From Halisarca cf. caerulea (Eukaryota; Porifera; Demospongiae; Chondrillida; Halisarcidae), in the NCBI GenBank assembly GCA_963170055.1, contig CAUJGJ010000002.1:3250346-3314345 (forward strand): a stretch of 64,000 bases of DNA, given 5' to 3'. Both the position numbers and the translations under genes were made by a program. The notes under the pieces are model-generated. The model did no database searches. It was not told the origin of the DNA and saw only the letters and a list, made by a program, of their open reading frames with translations. Shown here piece after piece: positions 9,701 through 24,983 of this stretch (positions are counted from its first letter, which is position 1; the number at the start of each line of letters is the position of its first letter).

Positions 9701-12555
9701 CTCTTTTTACATGACGTTAGAGTCTCCGTTAAATGAGAGGCTAATTTGCCCTCATAAGCCTGCAGATGAGATTTTAAATCTTTATCGTTCAGAGCTTCTG
9801 CCGCATGGTGCACAAGGAGGAACTCGTAAGGAGTCGATTTTTCTGTGATAAAGTGACACAGTCCGCTTACTGTGTCCGGAACTGGAGGCAATGGTACTGG
9901 CCTCACACCATGCATGTAAGTGCGGTACTTTGCTTGCAGCATTCCTTGAAGTTGACACAGTGTGGGATTCCCAGCTGATGAAAGCTTCCCTCGAAGAGAT
10001 CCAACAACACTGTCAAATGCGTCTTCCAAATCAGGATTGCTAGGTAGCAATAGTTCTCCTTCTCCATTCCTGTACATGTCCACAATTTCCTTCACTTTCT
10101 TTGATCTCTCATCAATCGTTGATACTGTTGGTGTTGGTTCTGCTTCGGTTTGCAGTGGTGGCTGTGGCATGGGTCTATCCGCAGAGACCTGCATATAACA
10201 AGAATGGTAAACACATGAAAGTACTACTGGTAATGGAAAATTAAGGTACAGAATTCAGCAAAGTTTATTTCACATACAGCCCAATCATGATGGAATGAAT
10301 TTTAAGACATAATCACAAAATGCAAAGACTCTTGATAGCACATTTTAATAGGGAATTACCTACATGTGCAAGTATTGGCTAGTTGATCCGACTACTTGTA
10401 AACACCAAGATACAAAGATCAGTACATTTTCCCCAAACGCATGCAGGTTGGTTTTATGGGTGGTCAACGGGCCAGTAGCAAAACATAGATAATGTTTTGT
10501 ATAATCTAGTACGTATGGCATCTAAATCAAAACGAAATCTGGCATGGCTGAGGGGTCTGCAACTAGCCAATATGACGTACGAGATTTCAAAATCCCAATA
10601 GACTTTCTAAGATTTTAAAGATTTCGAAGACTTTGGAGTAAGATTTTGTAAGATTTCACCTAACATTTTTATCGAGATTTCAAGATTTCAAGATTTTATA
10701 TTATTCTAGTTGTAGGACTATTGTTGAACACATCTTGAACGATACTCAAATAGTTCTTGTCACAAAATAATCAATACTAATGCAGTTCACTCAGAAATTC
10801 TTAACCATTGCATCAATTGGGAGGAATCCACCGTTGTAGGAAGGGAGGGAAGAAGGAGGCCGAGGAGAATCAAGGAAAGTATTCATATCAGGAGGAGCAG
10901 GGGTTACAACCTGGATGAGGGGTACCCCCTTAGCCCAGTGTGGGACATCCTGATCAAGGACATATGAATGTACATCCATCTGTTATCCCATTGGTCTTTT
11001 ATAGGCAAATGGCTAATTAGGCATAGCCAATTATATTTTTATTTCTGTATTGCATGTGCCTGAAGAAGCCCATGATGGGTGAAATGTTGCACAAATGATT
11101 ATTCTGTGACAAGAACTATTTGAGCATTGTTCAAGACGCATTCAACAATAGTCCTACAACTAGAATAATATACAACTAACATGTCTAACAACTTCTATGC
11201 ATTTATTTCAAGATTTTGCCTAAGATTTCCATATTTTAGATAAGACTTCTGGATTTCAGGTAAGATTTCAATATTTCATAAGTGATTGTCGGATTTCAGC
11301 TAAGATTTTTTTATAGATTTTTTAAACACGAACGATGATTTCAGATTTCAAGATTTCAGGATTTCACATGAGATTTCAATCAAAGTGTATTAGATTTCAT
11401 CATGTTATGGACTAGTCTGGCGTTGCTGACCCAATTCTCACTCGGCCATTTTCGGGGACTGACGTCACCGGGCCCCGAAAATGGCCGAGCGAGAATTGGG
11501 TCGGCAACGCCAGACTAGTTATGGACCCCTCAGGTGTGTCTGAACCATTTCTGCTTCTGCCATTTTTGCAGAGGCAGCAATGGGTCGGCTACACCAGACT
11601 AATCAAAGGGTGGGGATTTAGACTAAAAATGGTGAGACTAGTCTTACGTAGCCAGACAAGGTGGCAATAGGGTCTGGTTACGTGAGACTATATAGGCAAG
11701 ACTCTGCAGGATTCAAACTCAAGGAGTCTCAACCCTTTTCCAGGTCACCATCCTGCAAGGTCACGCGATAGGTGACCTTGTCACAGGAAATCTTGTCCCC
11801 CCTAAAAATTGTCCGGCGTGGGCGCTTATCGAATACAAACTCTATACCGTCGAGGCGTTAGGGTTAGGGTTGGGTTTAGTCTCGTACCCAGCCCCTTCCG
11901 CCGGCCGCCATTTTATTCTACAATAAAATAATATAAAATAAAATAGAATAAAATAAAAAAAAATAAAAAAAAATAATAAAATTAATAAGAATAAAATAAA
12001 ATAAAATACAATGAAGTAGAATAAAATGGCGGCCGGCGGAAGGGGCTGGGTACGAGACTAGGTTGGGTTAGGGTTTAGTATTGATGAAACGATAGGGGGA
12101 CATCTGAACCGGGGGGACACCTGATCCTCCGACAACCTTGCAGGATATATTATAGCTCTCCACCCAAAGCACGTACTACGTCTACGTAGCTGACACTACC
12201 TCGAGCTCACCTCGCTCAGCTTCTTCTTTAGATTTTCGGCCCACGACGTGTGGCGAGGCAGCAGCTCAGACACACCACTTTCTTCCAAAACATCGCAGAA
12301 TCTTTTGAAGTCTTCTAGCGTGCCATTCTGAATAAGGTGCTGGAGAAATAACTCGTTAGCATCAGATCCGTGTCCTCGCTTTTCACTGACACATCCTAGT
12401 TCAATTTTCAAGCGATAATCAATTATTCCTCTGGCAAACAATAGGTCAGCGGCCTTCTCGATGTTAAGATCTCTTTTCAAGTCTACGTAACATTCCCTCA
12501 GAATATCCTCCAAGTGGTGCAGAACCGCCCCCTCGAGCTGCTTGCCAGCCGCCAT
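6741..12555 (-). CDS. CARD / unassigned domain / coiled-coil / kelch-repeat protein
   Basis: Five exons on the minus strand (12555-12211, 10188-9376, 9130-8861, 8618-8541, 7694-6741) join in one frame for about 819 residues; all four introns are phase 0. Residues 1-115 form a six-helix death-fold domain most like a CARD (LHHLEDILRECYVDL, then LEDFKRFCDVLEESG). Residues 116-386 contain a proline-rich start and a region I cannot assign (core: LQLEGALFEGFEEGCTVLFF). Residues 387-502 are heptad-rich coiled coil (EKLENERAQLKEKMEKEKSE). Residues about 503-819 carry five or six kelch blades, each with a GG doublet (YICGG, LFGGRD, VAGGK, VIGGHK, VVGGRT). CARDs recruit partner CARDs; kelch propellers bind substrates. 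Start chosen at 12555 (MAAGKQ); a half foldback element lies 35 bp upstream. Function is inference; the domain might be a DED or death domain instead. Confidence 0.75.
7821..8352 (-). repeat. C/G-rich intronic minisatellite with higher-order duplication
   Basis: Units of about 35-45 bp built from 'caatagtagccacacagccccc' variants and long C runs, in the last intron of the CARD-kelch gene. A block of about 230 bp (roughly 7825-8045) is repeated at about 8050-8275. The transcribed strand is G-rich. Long open frames across it on the minus strand are low-complexity artefacts. Confidence 0.9.
10698..11171. mobile_element. Inverted-repeat element in CARD-kelch intron 1
   Basis: About 75 bp at 10698-10772 return as the reverse complement at 11097-11171 (shared core: caaatagttcttgtcaca), enclosing about 325 bp. 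The interior has a 62-codon minus-strand frame (10979-10791) that is proline-rich and unrecognised. Degenerate AGATTTCAAGATTT repeats flank both sides (about 10575-10697 and 11205-11400). Confidence 0.7.
11412..11518. mobile_element. Foldback MITE (TAGTCT family) with 9-bp TSD
   Basis: Long hairpin with TAGTCTGGCGTTGC / GCAACGCCAGACTA ends. The flanking 9-mer gttatggac is identical on both sides. Confidence 0.9.
11639..11690. mobile_element. Short foldback MITE (TAGTCT family)
   Basis: TAGTCTTACGTAGCCAGAC ... GTCTGGTTACGTGAGACTA with an 18-bp loop. No clear target duplication. A half-copy precedes it at about 11578-11601. Confidence 0.7.
11858..12078. repeat. Short interstitial TTAGGG-like tract split by a foldback element
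   Basis: GTTAGGGTTAGGGTTGGGTT lies left of the foldback (11858-11876) and GGTTGGGTTAGGGTTTAG right of it (12061-12078). Only about five degenerate telomere-like units; this is not a chromosome end because genes continue on both sides. Confidence 0.75.
11877..12060. mobile_element. Foldback MITE (TAGTCT family) inserted in TTAGGG-like repeats
   Basis: Arms TAGTCTCGTACCCAGCCCC / GGGGCTGGGTACGAGACTA extend into CCGCCGGCCGCCATTTTATT and enclose an A-rich core. The flanking 9-mer ggttgggtt is identical on both sides. Confidence 0.9.
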
Positions 12556-13603
12556 CTACTGCAATTTTTTTTGCTCACAATTTTGGTTAGTCTCGCGTGG
12601 CCAGACCGCTGGAGACCATACATACAGTATACTCTATACTGTGGCGAGAATAAGGATTGCCTTATTGCCACCATTATAAAGAGTCTATCATGTTCCTGTA
12701 GTCTTCTACAGGCAGGGGTCATGTTTGTACAAAATAATCCTATAGCCGGTATAGGACTGTTTTTGTAGGAAGTTTGACAGTAGACAAGTTATGGATAAAG
12801 GTCTTGATCATTTAGCTGTCCATACAAGTCATTAATGTGATATACAATGTAACATGGCTATTAAGTAAATTTATTATAACTACATATAATCAAGGTTTGT
12901 ACTACATTATTACATGCATATTATTATAGTAATATATTACGTACAGTTAATTCAATCTCGATTATCCAAACCCCTGTGGTCAACTCCTGAAAGCTTCAGA
13001 TTCTGTTAAGCAAAAAGTTTGGACAACTAAAATTCGCTAATTTTACCAACGTTGACCATGTCTAAAACCCACTTCAGTATACACCCTGTACTAGTTAATC
13101 ACAAATACAGTGCACCACTTGTATTGTACTTTGACCTGTACTTTGAGGTGTATATAAATGTGGTTTGTATAAGCCAAATTTTAAAGGGTTCAGATAATAA
13201 CCCAGAGTTTGTATATATTGAGCTTGAGGTTGCATTTTGTGTATATAGTACATGGTTAATAATAACTATAGTATTATAGCTGATATCATGCAATTGCATG
13301 ATGCAGGATCAATCGATCGATCATGCATGTCCACTATATATGTCATTGCTGATGTATAAATATAATGGAAACAGAAGTATGTATAGACCAATATAATATT
13401 GCTTCCAATTAAATGTACACAATTAAATATTCATTGAATTAATAACAGAGAATTAAATATAGCATTTCAACAAAAATTATAACTGAACATGACTGTGATA
13501 AAGTACATCGTATACACATAAATATATAATAATCATAATATTCAAAGCATCAAAATTATTACACATTGGGATGCATGCACATGTACAATACTGGAGACAG
13601 GGG
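12556..13603. other. Intergenic region with CARD-kelch promoter
   Basis: Upstream of the CARD-kelch start (12555) and downstream of the RPS6KC1-like stop. 12587-12611 is a single end of the TAGTCT foldback family (TAGTCTCGCGTGGCCAGACC). The rest is AT-rich with tcgatcgatc palindromes near 13310; no coding signal. Confidence 0.6.
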
Positions 13604-18790
<5,187 letters not shown>

Positions 18791-18900
18791 TCGAAAGAGC
18801 TGCTGGCGATCGTTTCAACAAGCTCTAGTTTTCATAGTCCTTTCTCGCTATAAGGCGGCTATTTAAAGGGGAAGTCCCACATTAGACGCCCCTCGACAGC
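18791..18900. promoter_or_regulatory. Bidirectional promoter, RPS6KC1-like / ARL2
   Basis: Only 110 bp separate the leader-exon donor of the minus-strand gene (18790) from the ARL2 ATG (18901). Both transcription starts must fall within or very near this interval. No TATA box is obvious. Confidence 0.75.
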
Positions 18901-21900
18901 ATGGGGTTGTTGACTATTCTGAAGAAACTGAAGCAGAAGGAAAGGGAGATAAGGCTGCTTATTTTGTATCCTTTACAATGATAATAGGTTTTCCATTTGT
19001 ACCCGGAAACTTTTCTGTTTTACTGGTCAATGTCAACGTCAATACTGAATAGTTTAATTACAAATGAGGTGGCCCGTCAGCTGTTTCGTGTCCACCCCTA
19101 TGCGTTGAGACTTTATGATCCTTTACTGATGTTTGCTTAGAGGTTTGGACAATGCTGGTAAGACCACTATTGTGAAGAAGTTTAGTGGAGAAGATATTCA
19201 CACGATATCCCCTACCCTTGGTTTCAATATCAATACACTTGAGCACAGAGGGTGAGTTTCACGGTACTGAGTTGAACACTGCATTATTATTGTATATCTA
19301 TCATAAGTGTATTAGCCATCACCATATTGTATCATAGATAACATAAATACATAGTTATGTCAAGTGCTTTCCATGAATTTACATTTAATGCCCTCACTTA
19401 ATGATTTTTTGCTTTTGTTTCAAGATTTAAGCTGAATTTTTGGGATGTTGGAGGTCAAAAATCACTACGTTCCTATTGGAGGAATTATTTTGAAAGCACA
19501 GATGGTCTGATTTGGGTGGTTGACAGTGTGGATAAGTGGAGGCTGGAGGACTGCAAGAAAGAATTGCATTCTCTTTTACTGGAAGAGGTCAGTCGTGCCT
19601 TTGTGCACCCTGTGTTCTGTATATATACGTACGTACGTATATGTATGTAGTATTATATGAGGGTTTGTTGGTAGTTGTTAGCACTTCCCCTTTGTAATGT
19701 ATATAGTGTATGGAGAGGTCTGGTCTTGGATTTCTTCTCGTCTCACAGTGTGTTTTGTTCAGTTTTGTGCAAGCACCTGTGCCTGTGGTGTGTACTTCCT
19801 AATGGCTACTAACACTGGAGTACTTATTTCTGGTCATTAGGTTTTCTTCTGTAGCAGATGCAACATAAGCACATGTGTATGGCTAAAGTTCCGATAAGTA
19901 GTCTTGCAGTAGAGCCCCTGCTTGACCGCTGTTTAAGGGAGTGTCTAGTGGGTAATTGGTCAACTCTCTCTCTCAGGATCACAGTGTGTAGATCTGAGAC
20001 TCTGATCAATGCTACAGCTGAATTTGTTGTGTACAATTCTGCTTCACACTCACTAGAATACAGAAGTGTATGATTGTCCTGCATATGCATATGCAAGGGA
20101 AAATATGGGGATTGAAGTTCCCATGGTCCATGTCTATACAGGCTACTTTATCCACTTCTTGCTTGCTGTAGTGGGCATCAGCAGTAGTACGTACATCTGT
20201 GTGTTATAGGGAGCATGCGTGTTAAACACACATGCATCCGAAGGTTTTTACAGTTACTGTTGTCCCATAAATTTTTGGGATTTTGCGTAGGTACGCATGT
20301 GGAGCTTTGCACGGTCCTTGGCAACAGTAGCTCTGTCCAGATGCATTTGCCTGTATTGTGTTTGGATCCCACCATGACATTTGGAGAGTTTTTCATTGAG
20401 GAATTGTCCTGTCATATCTCTAGTGGCATTATGGCTTACTGTAGGCATGCTTGTGGGATGGCACCCTTAGTGTAGTTGAAAGAGTGGTGAATACTAATAG
20501 GGTGACAGCAGGCAGGGTTCTATCCAGTGGGGGGGGGGGAGGAAGCTTCTACCCTAAACTCTTCATCTTCCACCCCAAAAATTCCAACTGTGGTGTAAAT
20601 TCCTATAGAGAATGCCCTACTTGAGTGTTAAAATCAACCTTGAATGGTCTAAAATGGTCTCAGATACCACCTTATACGTATAACCTAAAAACTCAAATTT
20701 TCCCTGGGGGCATGCCCCCAGACCTCCCTAGTTACATATGAATATACCCCTGCACTCCACATACATACATATCTATATCTCCTTACATCACTACACTGCA
20801 TGCGTTTTATAGATGTCTAGAATCCCACATGTGTACATATTTGCCCCCTACTATACTTTGTAATCCCCCCCCCCCCCCAATCATTATCTTGAAAGAAACC
20901 CTGCTATATACATACAATACATACATCAAAACTGCGGTTATGTCTTGCACGGCAGACACACACAGTGATACAGAAGCTTCCCCCCTAACAAAATAACCCT
21001 AGATAGAACCCTGGCAGGGGTAGCGCAAAATCACTTTTTGCATGTGTGATTTAGCCGTACCGGAAACATGGATGACAAGAATGTACAAGACTGCTACAAT
21101 CTGTTTTTAGAAGGCACAACTGATGGTATCTACATACAAACTCTTGTCTTAACTTTGATTCAGCTTTTAAGTAGGCAGACATTTTCATCCTTCTGATACT
21201 TGCATCTGATGTGATAACTTTTACTATTGAATTTGTAGTATTGGGACATTTTGAGTTTTGAAAGTTTTGGGTTAAGCCACTGTTGTGTCACAACTTAGAT
21301 TACTTCCTATCCATAGAGGCTTTTCAGCGTCTGTTTTGCTGGTGTCCGTGCATGTCATGTGTGCCTGTGGACAGAATACAAACTCTGCCCATAGGCACAC
21401 AGGCACATACTATTGCGTGATTTCAGTATTGTGTCATGTTTTCAGAAGCACAATTGTATGTTTTCTCATGAGAGTTTGCGTGATAAAGTGTACTCTGTGA
21501 AGGTCTACCCTGATATTTACCCCCACAAAGAGGAAGTATGTATTTACGCACATGCAAAATTGTAATCTGCAATATTTGGTATTACAGTCATGACTCTTTG
21601 ACAATCCAGAACCCTTGCTATCCATCCAGTACAAATGAGTACCCTATGTACACAGTGCATTGTAAGAAGATTTGTTAATCCAGCATATTTAATGCTATGA
21701 ATGTGTCTGGATGAAAGAGTCATGACTGTATATGATAGTTTCTTGAAGTGATAGAAATCAGATTTCTAGAAGAGATGTATTTTCATTTTTCTTTCCATTT
21801 TTTGCATTCTTACGTAGCTTTATACAAAGCTGTGGTATACTGTACATGTTCCATTGTAATTGTGAATACATTTGACTCTTCAGAGGTTGGCGGGTGCCAC

Positions 21901-23466
21901 TCTCCTTGTGTTTGCAAACAAACAAGACCTACCGGGTGCTATGACAGTGGAGGAGATACGAGAGGTTAGTTTACTTCTTTGAAAATTCAAGTGTTTCCTG
22001 ACAGGGAGTAAGACAGCCTCTCAGAACAATTGGTGGCAATTATGTGGCCTTGCTGATTCTCGCAGCTTACCTTTCATTTCTGTGCCGGCCCTATTGCAGG
22101 AGTACTGAATCTCAAACATTGTTGACTGGTGCAAGTGAAACTTCTGCTTTTGTAAGATCTTAGGCAGGGCAGTTTGCTGTTGATTCCCAACCTACAGTAG
22201 GTGTTTCTATACTGGTCTCTGTGTTCAGCTGGTTAGCGTGTGGTATAGGGTCACAACATGAACCGATTGAATGTGGTCAGGCAGTCCTCATACAGTGAAG
22301 CCTGTCCTGAAGACCACCTGTATAGAAAGGCCACCTGTTTACAGAGGCCATGGTAGGCTGGCCCATGAACTACTAAATCAATACTATTCCACCTCTATAT
22401 AAAGGCCTCCTGTCTGTATAGAGACCATGATTATTGGCCCCTTGGTTGAATACCGTAAAAGTTCCAATTAGAGGGCCCTTCTAGTGATGGTGCCCCCAAG
22501 ACCAAACCACAATTTTTATAGCTCTAAAGGAAGCACCTTCAAACCAGACAATTAATTTTCTAGGGGCGCTTAACAATTAGAATGAATTTGCTGTAATGCA
22601 AACTATAGATTTGTAGCACATGGTATTTAACTCTGGGCCAGTCTAGGGGCCAAGTAGAGTAGTCTCGTTCCCAGCCCACCGCTGTTGGGCTGGGAACGAG
22701 ACTGCAAGTAGAGGGTCTGCAAAATAGGAATTTGGAAGTATACTCAGTGATACAGCTACTACATGCTTTCGCCGAGGATTCTCTTTACCTTCACCCTATA
22801 CCAGCCTTGTTTATATTTGGCTATGGCGCACTTGAATACTGCCCTCTTATCGATAAAGGAAGAACACGCTTGAGAAATCGCTTGAGATAAGTGCCCTACT
22901 ATTCCTTTTTCGTCATGTATGACGGCCTTGGAAAATAGATCATGAGGATTGCTGGTCTTCCTCTCACAGTCTAATGCCCCTCCAATGAATGGCTCTTGTC
23001 TATCCTTGTAAATGTGGTACCCCGCACGACATAATCCAGTTCCCTCGTAAACACACTTGATGACGCCATCTTGATCCCAACTTCGTTCCAATTACTAAGT
23101 GCCCTTCTAATGATGGTGCCCCCAAGAAGATAAAGCATTAATTTTTCTCAAGTTCTAATCGAAGCACCCATTGAAACTGACATTTATTTTCTAGGGGCGC
23201 TCTAATTGGAACTTTTGCGGTATACAGGTTTCGCTGTATGTACAATACTTATGTAATCTAGTAAGTACTCTACTTATAGACATGTGTACAGTATTCTACA
23301 GTGTTTTTTGGATTGTGATTCCCTCCTTCAGAAGCTGGACTTGGACAGCATCAAAACCCACCACTGGCAGATAGTCAAGAGCAGTGCGTACACAGGGGAG
23401 AACTTACTGGAAGGAATTAACTGGATCATCTCAGACATTGCAGCAAGAATACTAACATTGGACTGA
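18901..23466 (+). CDS. ARL2: ARL2, ADP-ribosylation-factor-like GTPase
   Basis: Five exons (18901-18965, 19141-19251, 19425-19587, 21884-21964, 23332-23466) encode exactly 184 residues, the usual ARL2 length. It opens [20 protein letters not shown], the ARL2 amphipathic N-terminus, with Gly2 present. GTPase motifs: GLDNAGKTT (P-loop), WDVGGQ (switch II), NKQD (base recognition) and SSAYTGENL (G5). ARL2 binds tubulin cofactor D and PDE-delta/UNC119-type carriers in its GTP form. Introns 3 and 4 are large (2.3 and 1.4 kb) and hold repeats, a MITE and the HIRAN-like frame. The fourth exon begins RLAGATLL. Confidence 0.97.
20520..20900. repeat. Dispersed repeat in ARL2 intron 3
   Basis: 20560-20740 is the reverse complement of 305-480 near the left edge (shared: accaccttatac, ctcaaattttccctggggg). 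C/G homopolymer runs border it at about 20530 and 20866. Confidence 0.7.
21583..21730. mobile_element. MITE with TACAGTCATGACTC terminal inverted repeats
   Basis: Left end TACAGTCATGACTCTTTGA; right end is its inverse, AGAGTCATGACTGTA. 148 bp with a TA at each end, as in Tc1/mariner-derived MITEs. Confidence 0.8.
22660..22703. mobile_element. Small foldback MITE (TAGTCT family) with 9-bp TSD
   Basis: TAGTCTCGTTCCCAGCCCA to TGGGCTGGGAACGAGACT hairpin. Flanking 9-mer caagtagag is repeated after one extra base. Confidence 0.85.
22759..23091 (-). CDS. HIRAN-like small protein inside a mobile element
   Basis: A 110-residue single-exon frame, antisense to ARL2. The pattern GYHIYKD...[15 protein letters not shown]...[14 protein letters not shown] resembles the HIRAN domain layout (Gly-rich strand, basic/Asp-Asn-Pro-x-Asp turn, then GxVGHL). 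HIRAN domains bind DNA ends in HLTF-type proteins. Its neighbourhood of inverted repeats suggests it travels with a transposon rather than being a host gene. Start is the first ATG. Assignment is tentative. Confidence 0.5.
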   Translation of the reverse strand: MERSWDQDGVIKCVYEGTGLCRAGYHIYKDRQEPFIGGALDCERKTSNPHDLFSKAVIHDEKGIVGHLSQAISQACSSFIDKRAVFKCAIAKYKQGWYRVKVKRILGESM

Positions 23467-23642
23467 TCTTTACTTGTATTATATAGATTCCCCAGGGATG
23501 TGCTTGTTTGTTGTGCCATGTGTATTATACGTACGTACATATCTCGACACTAGTAATATCTGAGTGTATATAATTATGTACAGTATATATATGTATACGC
23601 ATATCATTGTATTTTACCAATTGCAATATTATATTATATATA

Positions 23643-23792
23643 ATACAGTGGAACCCCTGTAATTTGACACCTTTATAATCCAACATTCTCTCTAATCCGA
23701 CCATATTATGAGGGACAATCACCATGTTTGACTGTACTAAGAAGCACTGGATGATCCGACAACCTCTGTAATCTGACAATATAGAGGTTTCA

Positions 23793-23797
<5 letters not shown>
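23643..23797. mobile_element. MITE with TACAGTG(G/A)AACC ends
   Basis: TACAGTGGAACCCCTGTAAT at left; inverted GAGGTTTCACTGTA at right, with internal 'TAATC(T/C)GAC' repeats. The right end runs directly into the (TA)n tract. Confidence 0.8.

Positions 23798-23848
<51 letters not shown>
23798..23848. repeat. (TA)n tract at 3' end of LINE copy 2
   Basis: About 50 bp of TA dinucleotides. Confidence 0.95.
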
Positions 23849-23852
<4 letters not shown>

Positions 23853-24924
23853 TTTTATATTAAATTAAATTATTAATATGTGTTATACAGGAAAGAAAGA
23901 AACAGACAAACTAGGAAATAAACACTGCATGACAAGACAAAAAGAAACAGCGAAAAAAACATCAAGGGGATCCAGAACTGGAACCCAAAACAGACACACA
24001 ATTGAATTTCTGAACATATACACTAATACGTTGGCATAGGTGAAAAAATGATTGAGGATCATCGGTCTTTAATCTTAAACATTTACCAATCTCCCTGAAG
24101 AAGGCAAGAGCTTTCTCTCCAAAAACACCAGATGTTTCTATGGCAATGGGGACGAAAGCATGTGTGGGCTCCAAATCCTGATATAGCTGTATCTTCCTGC
24201 ATGTGTTCCGCCACATTAGCTACAGAGCCTGCTCCTGAAGCAGCCAATGACTTGTATGTTGGAGCGAAAGTGTCACAACAAGTAACGTCCCAAGCAAGAG
24301 GGCGTCCAGCTTGCCATGGAATTACTGACACCCCATCCACACATCTTCCATCTGATCTGAAAAGGCCAGGTGGTTCCAAGATGGATGGCACTTCAATAGA
24401 TGAAAGGGACCTTTTGACCAAGTTATTGAGGGCAGAATGCCTTGGGAGGTGACCAGCACTCCTCCTGCAGTGTAGACCATGGGTACCAGAAGAGTCAACA
24501 TGGTCTCCACAAGAAGCACACTGATGTGGAGAGCATAGTGGGGTTCCTAGACAGAGACCTACTGCAATCCTCACAGTATGGTTGTCCATCCTCAGGCCAA
24601 GGGATGACACTGGTGGAGCACTGAGCCAGGCATCAGACTCCTTCCTCTGTGAGGCCAACAAACGACCCCTGGATGCATCATCCGCTGAGGAAAGGAGAGA
24701 GGAGACAGTGGCCTGAATGTGGGGGGGTATCCCAAGCCTTTTGCTTTGGAGCATTGAAACCTGCATGAGGTTCTGTGTCATGTCCTTGAGACCAGAGAGC
24801 AAGAGCTTCATTCCTGAAAGGGCAAGGTACATTGACCAATGATGCAGGTAAGATCCTTTGAGATATCAAGGAGGAGCCAGCAGCTGATGCTAGGAATGCA
24901 GACAAAGCCAGCATGGCGAAACTC

Positions 24925-24927
<3 letters not shown>
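23849..24927 (-). pseudogene. LINE copy 2, 5'-truncated C-terminal ORF2 fragment
   Basis: Minus-strand frames at 24832-24083 and 24216-23962 overlap and are joined by a frameshift near 24150. The fragment contains a Cys/His knuckle (CASCGDHVDSSGTHGLHC), then RSDG...GRPLAWDVTC, which looks like a restriction-like endonuclease core, then a conserved tail (IAIETSGVFGEKALAFF). It starts abruptly at 24927, where a (TA)n tract begins, so the reverse transcriptase is missing. Family: non-LTR retrotransposon of the endonuclease-after-RT type (inference). Confidence 0.7.

Positions 24928-24979
<52 letters not shown>
24928..24979. repeat. (TA)n tract between the two LINE copies
   Basis: About 52 bp of TA, forming the 3' edge of copy 1 and the 5' edge of copy 2. 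Confidence 0.95.

Positions 24980-24983
<4 letters not shown>

Larger units (their letters stand above)
22451..23222. mobile_element. TIR element carrying a HIRAN-like frame, in ARL2 intron 4
   Basis: Starts TACCGTAAAAGTTCCAATTA and ends with the inverse TAATTGGAACTTTTGCGGTA, giving TA target duplications. The first about 120 bp recur in direct orientation just before the right end (about 23085-23220), so it may be two MITE copies around a captured segment. It contains the foldback at 22660-22703 and the frame at 22759-23091. Confidence 0.7.
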
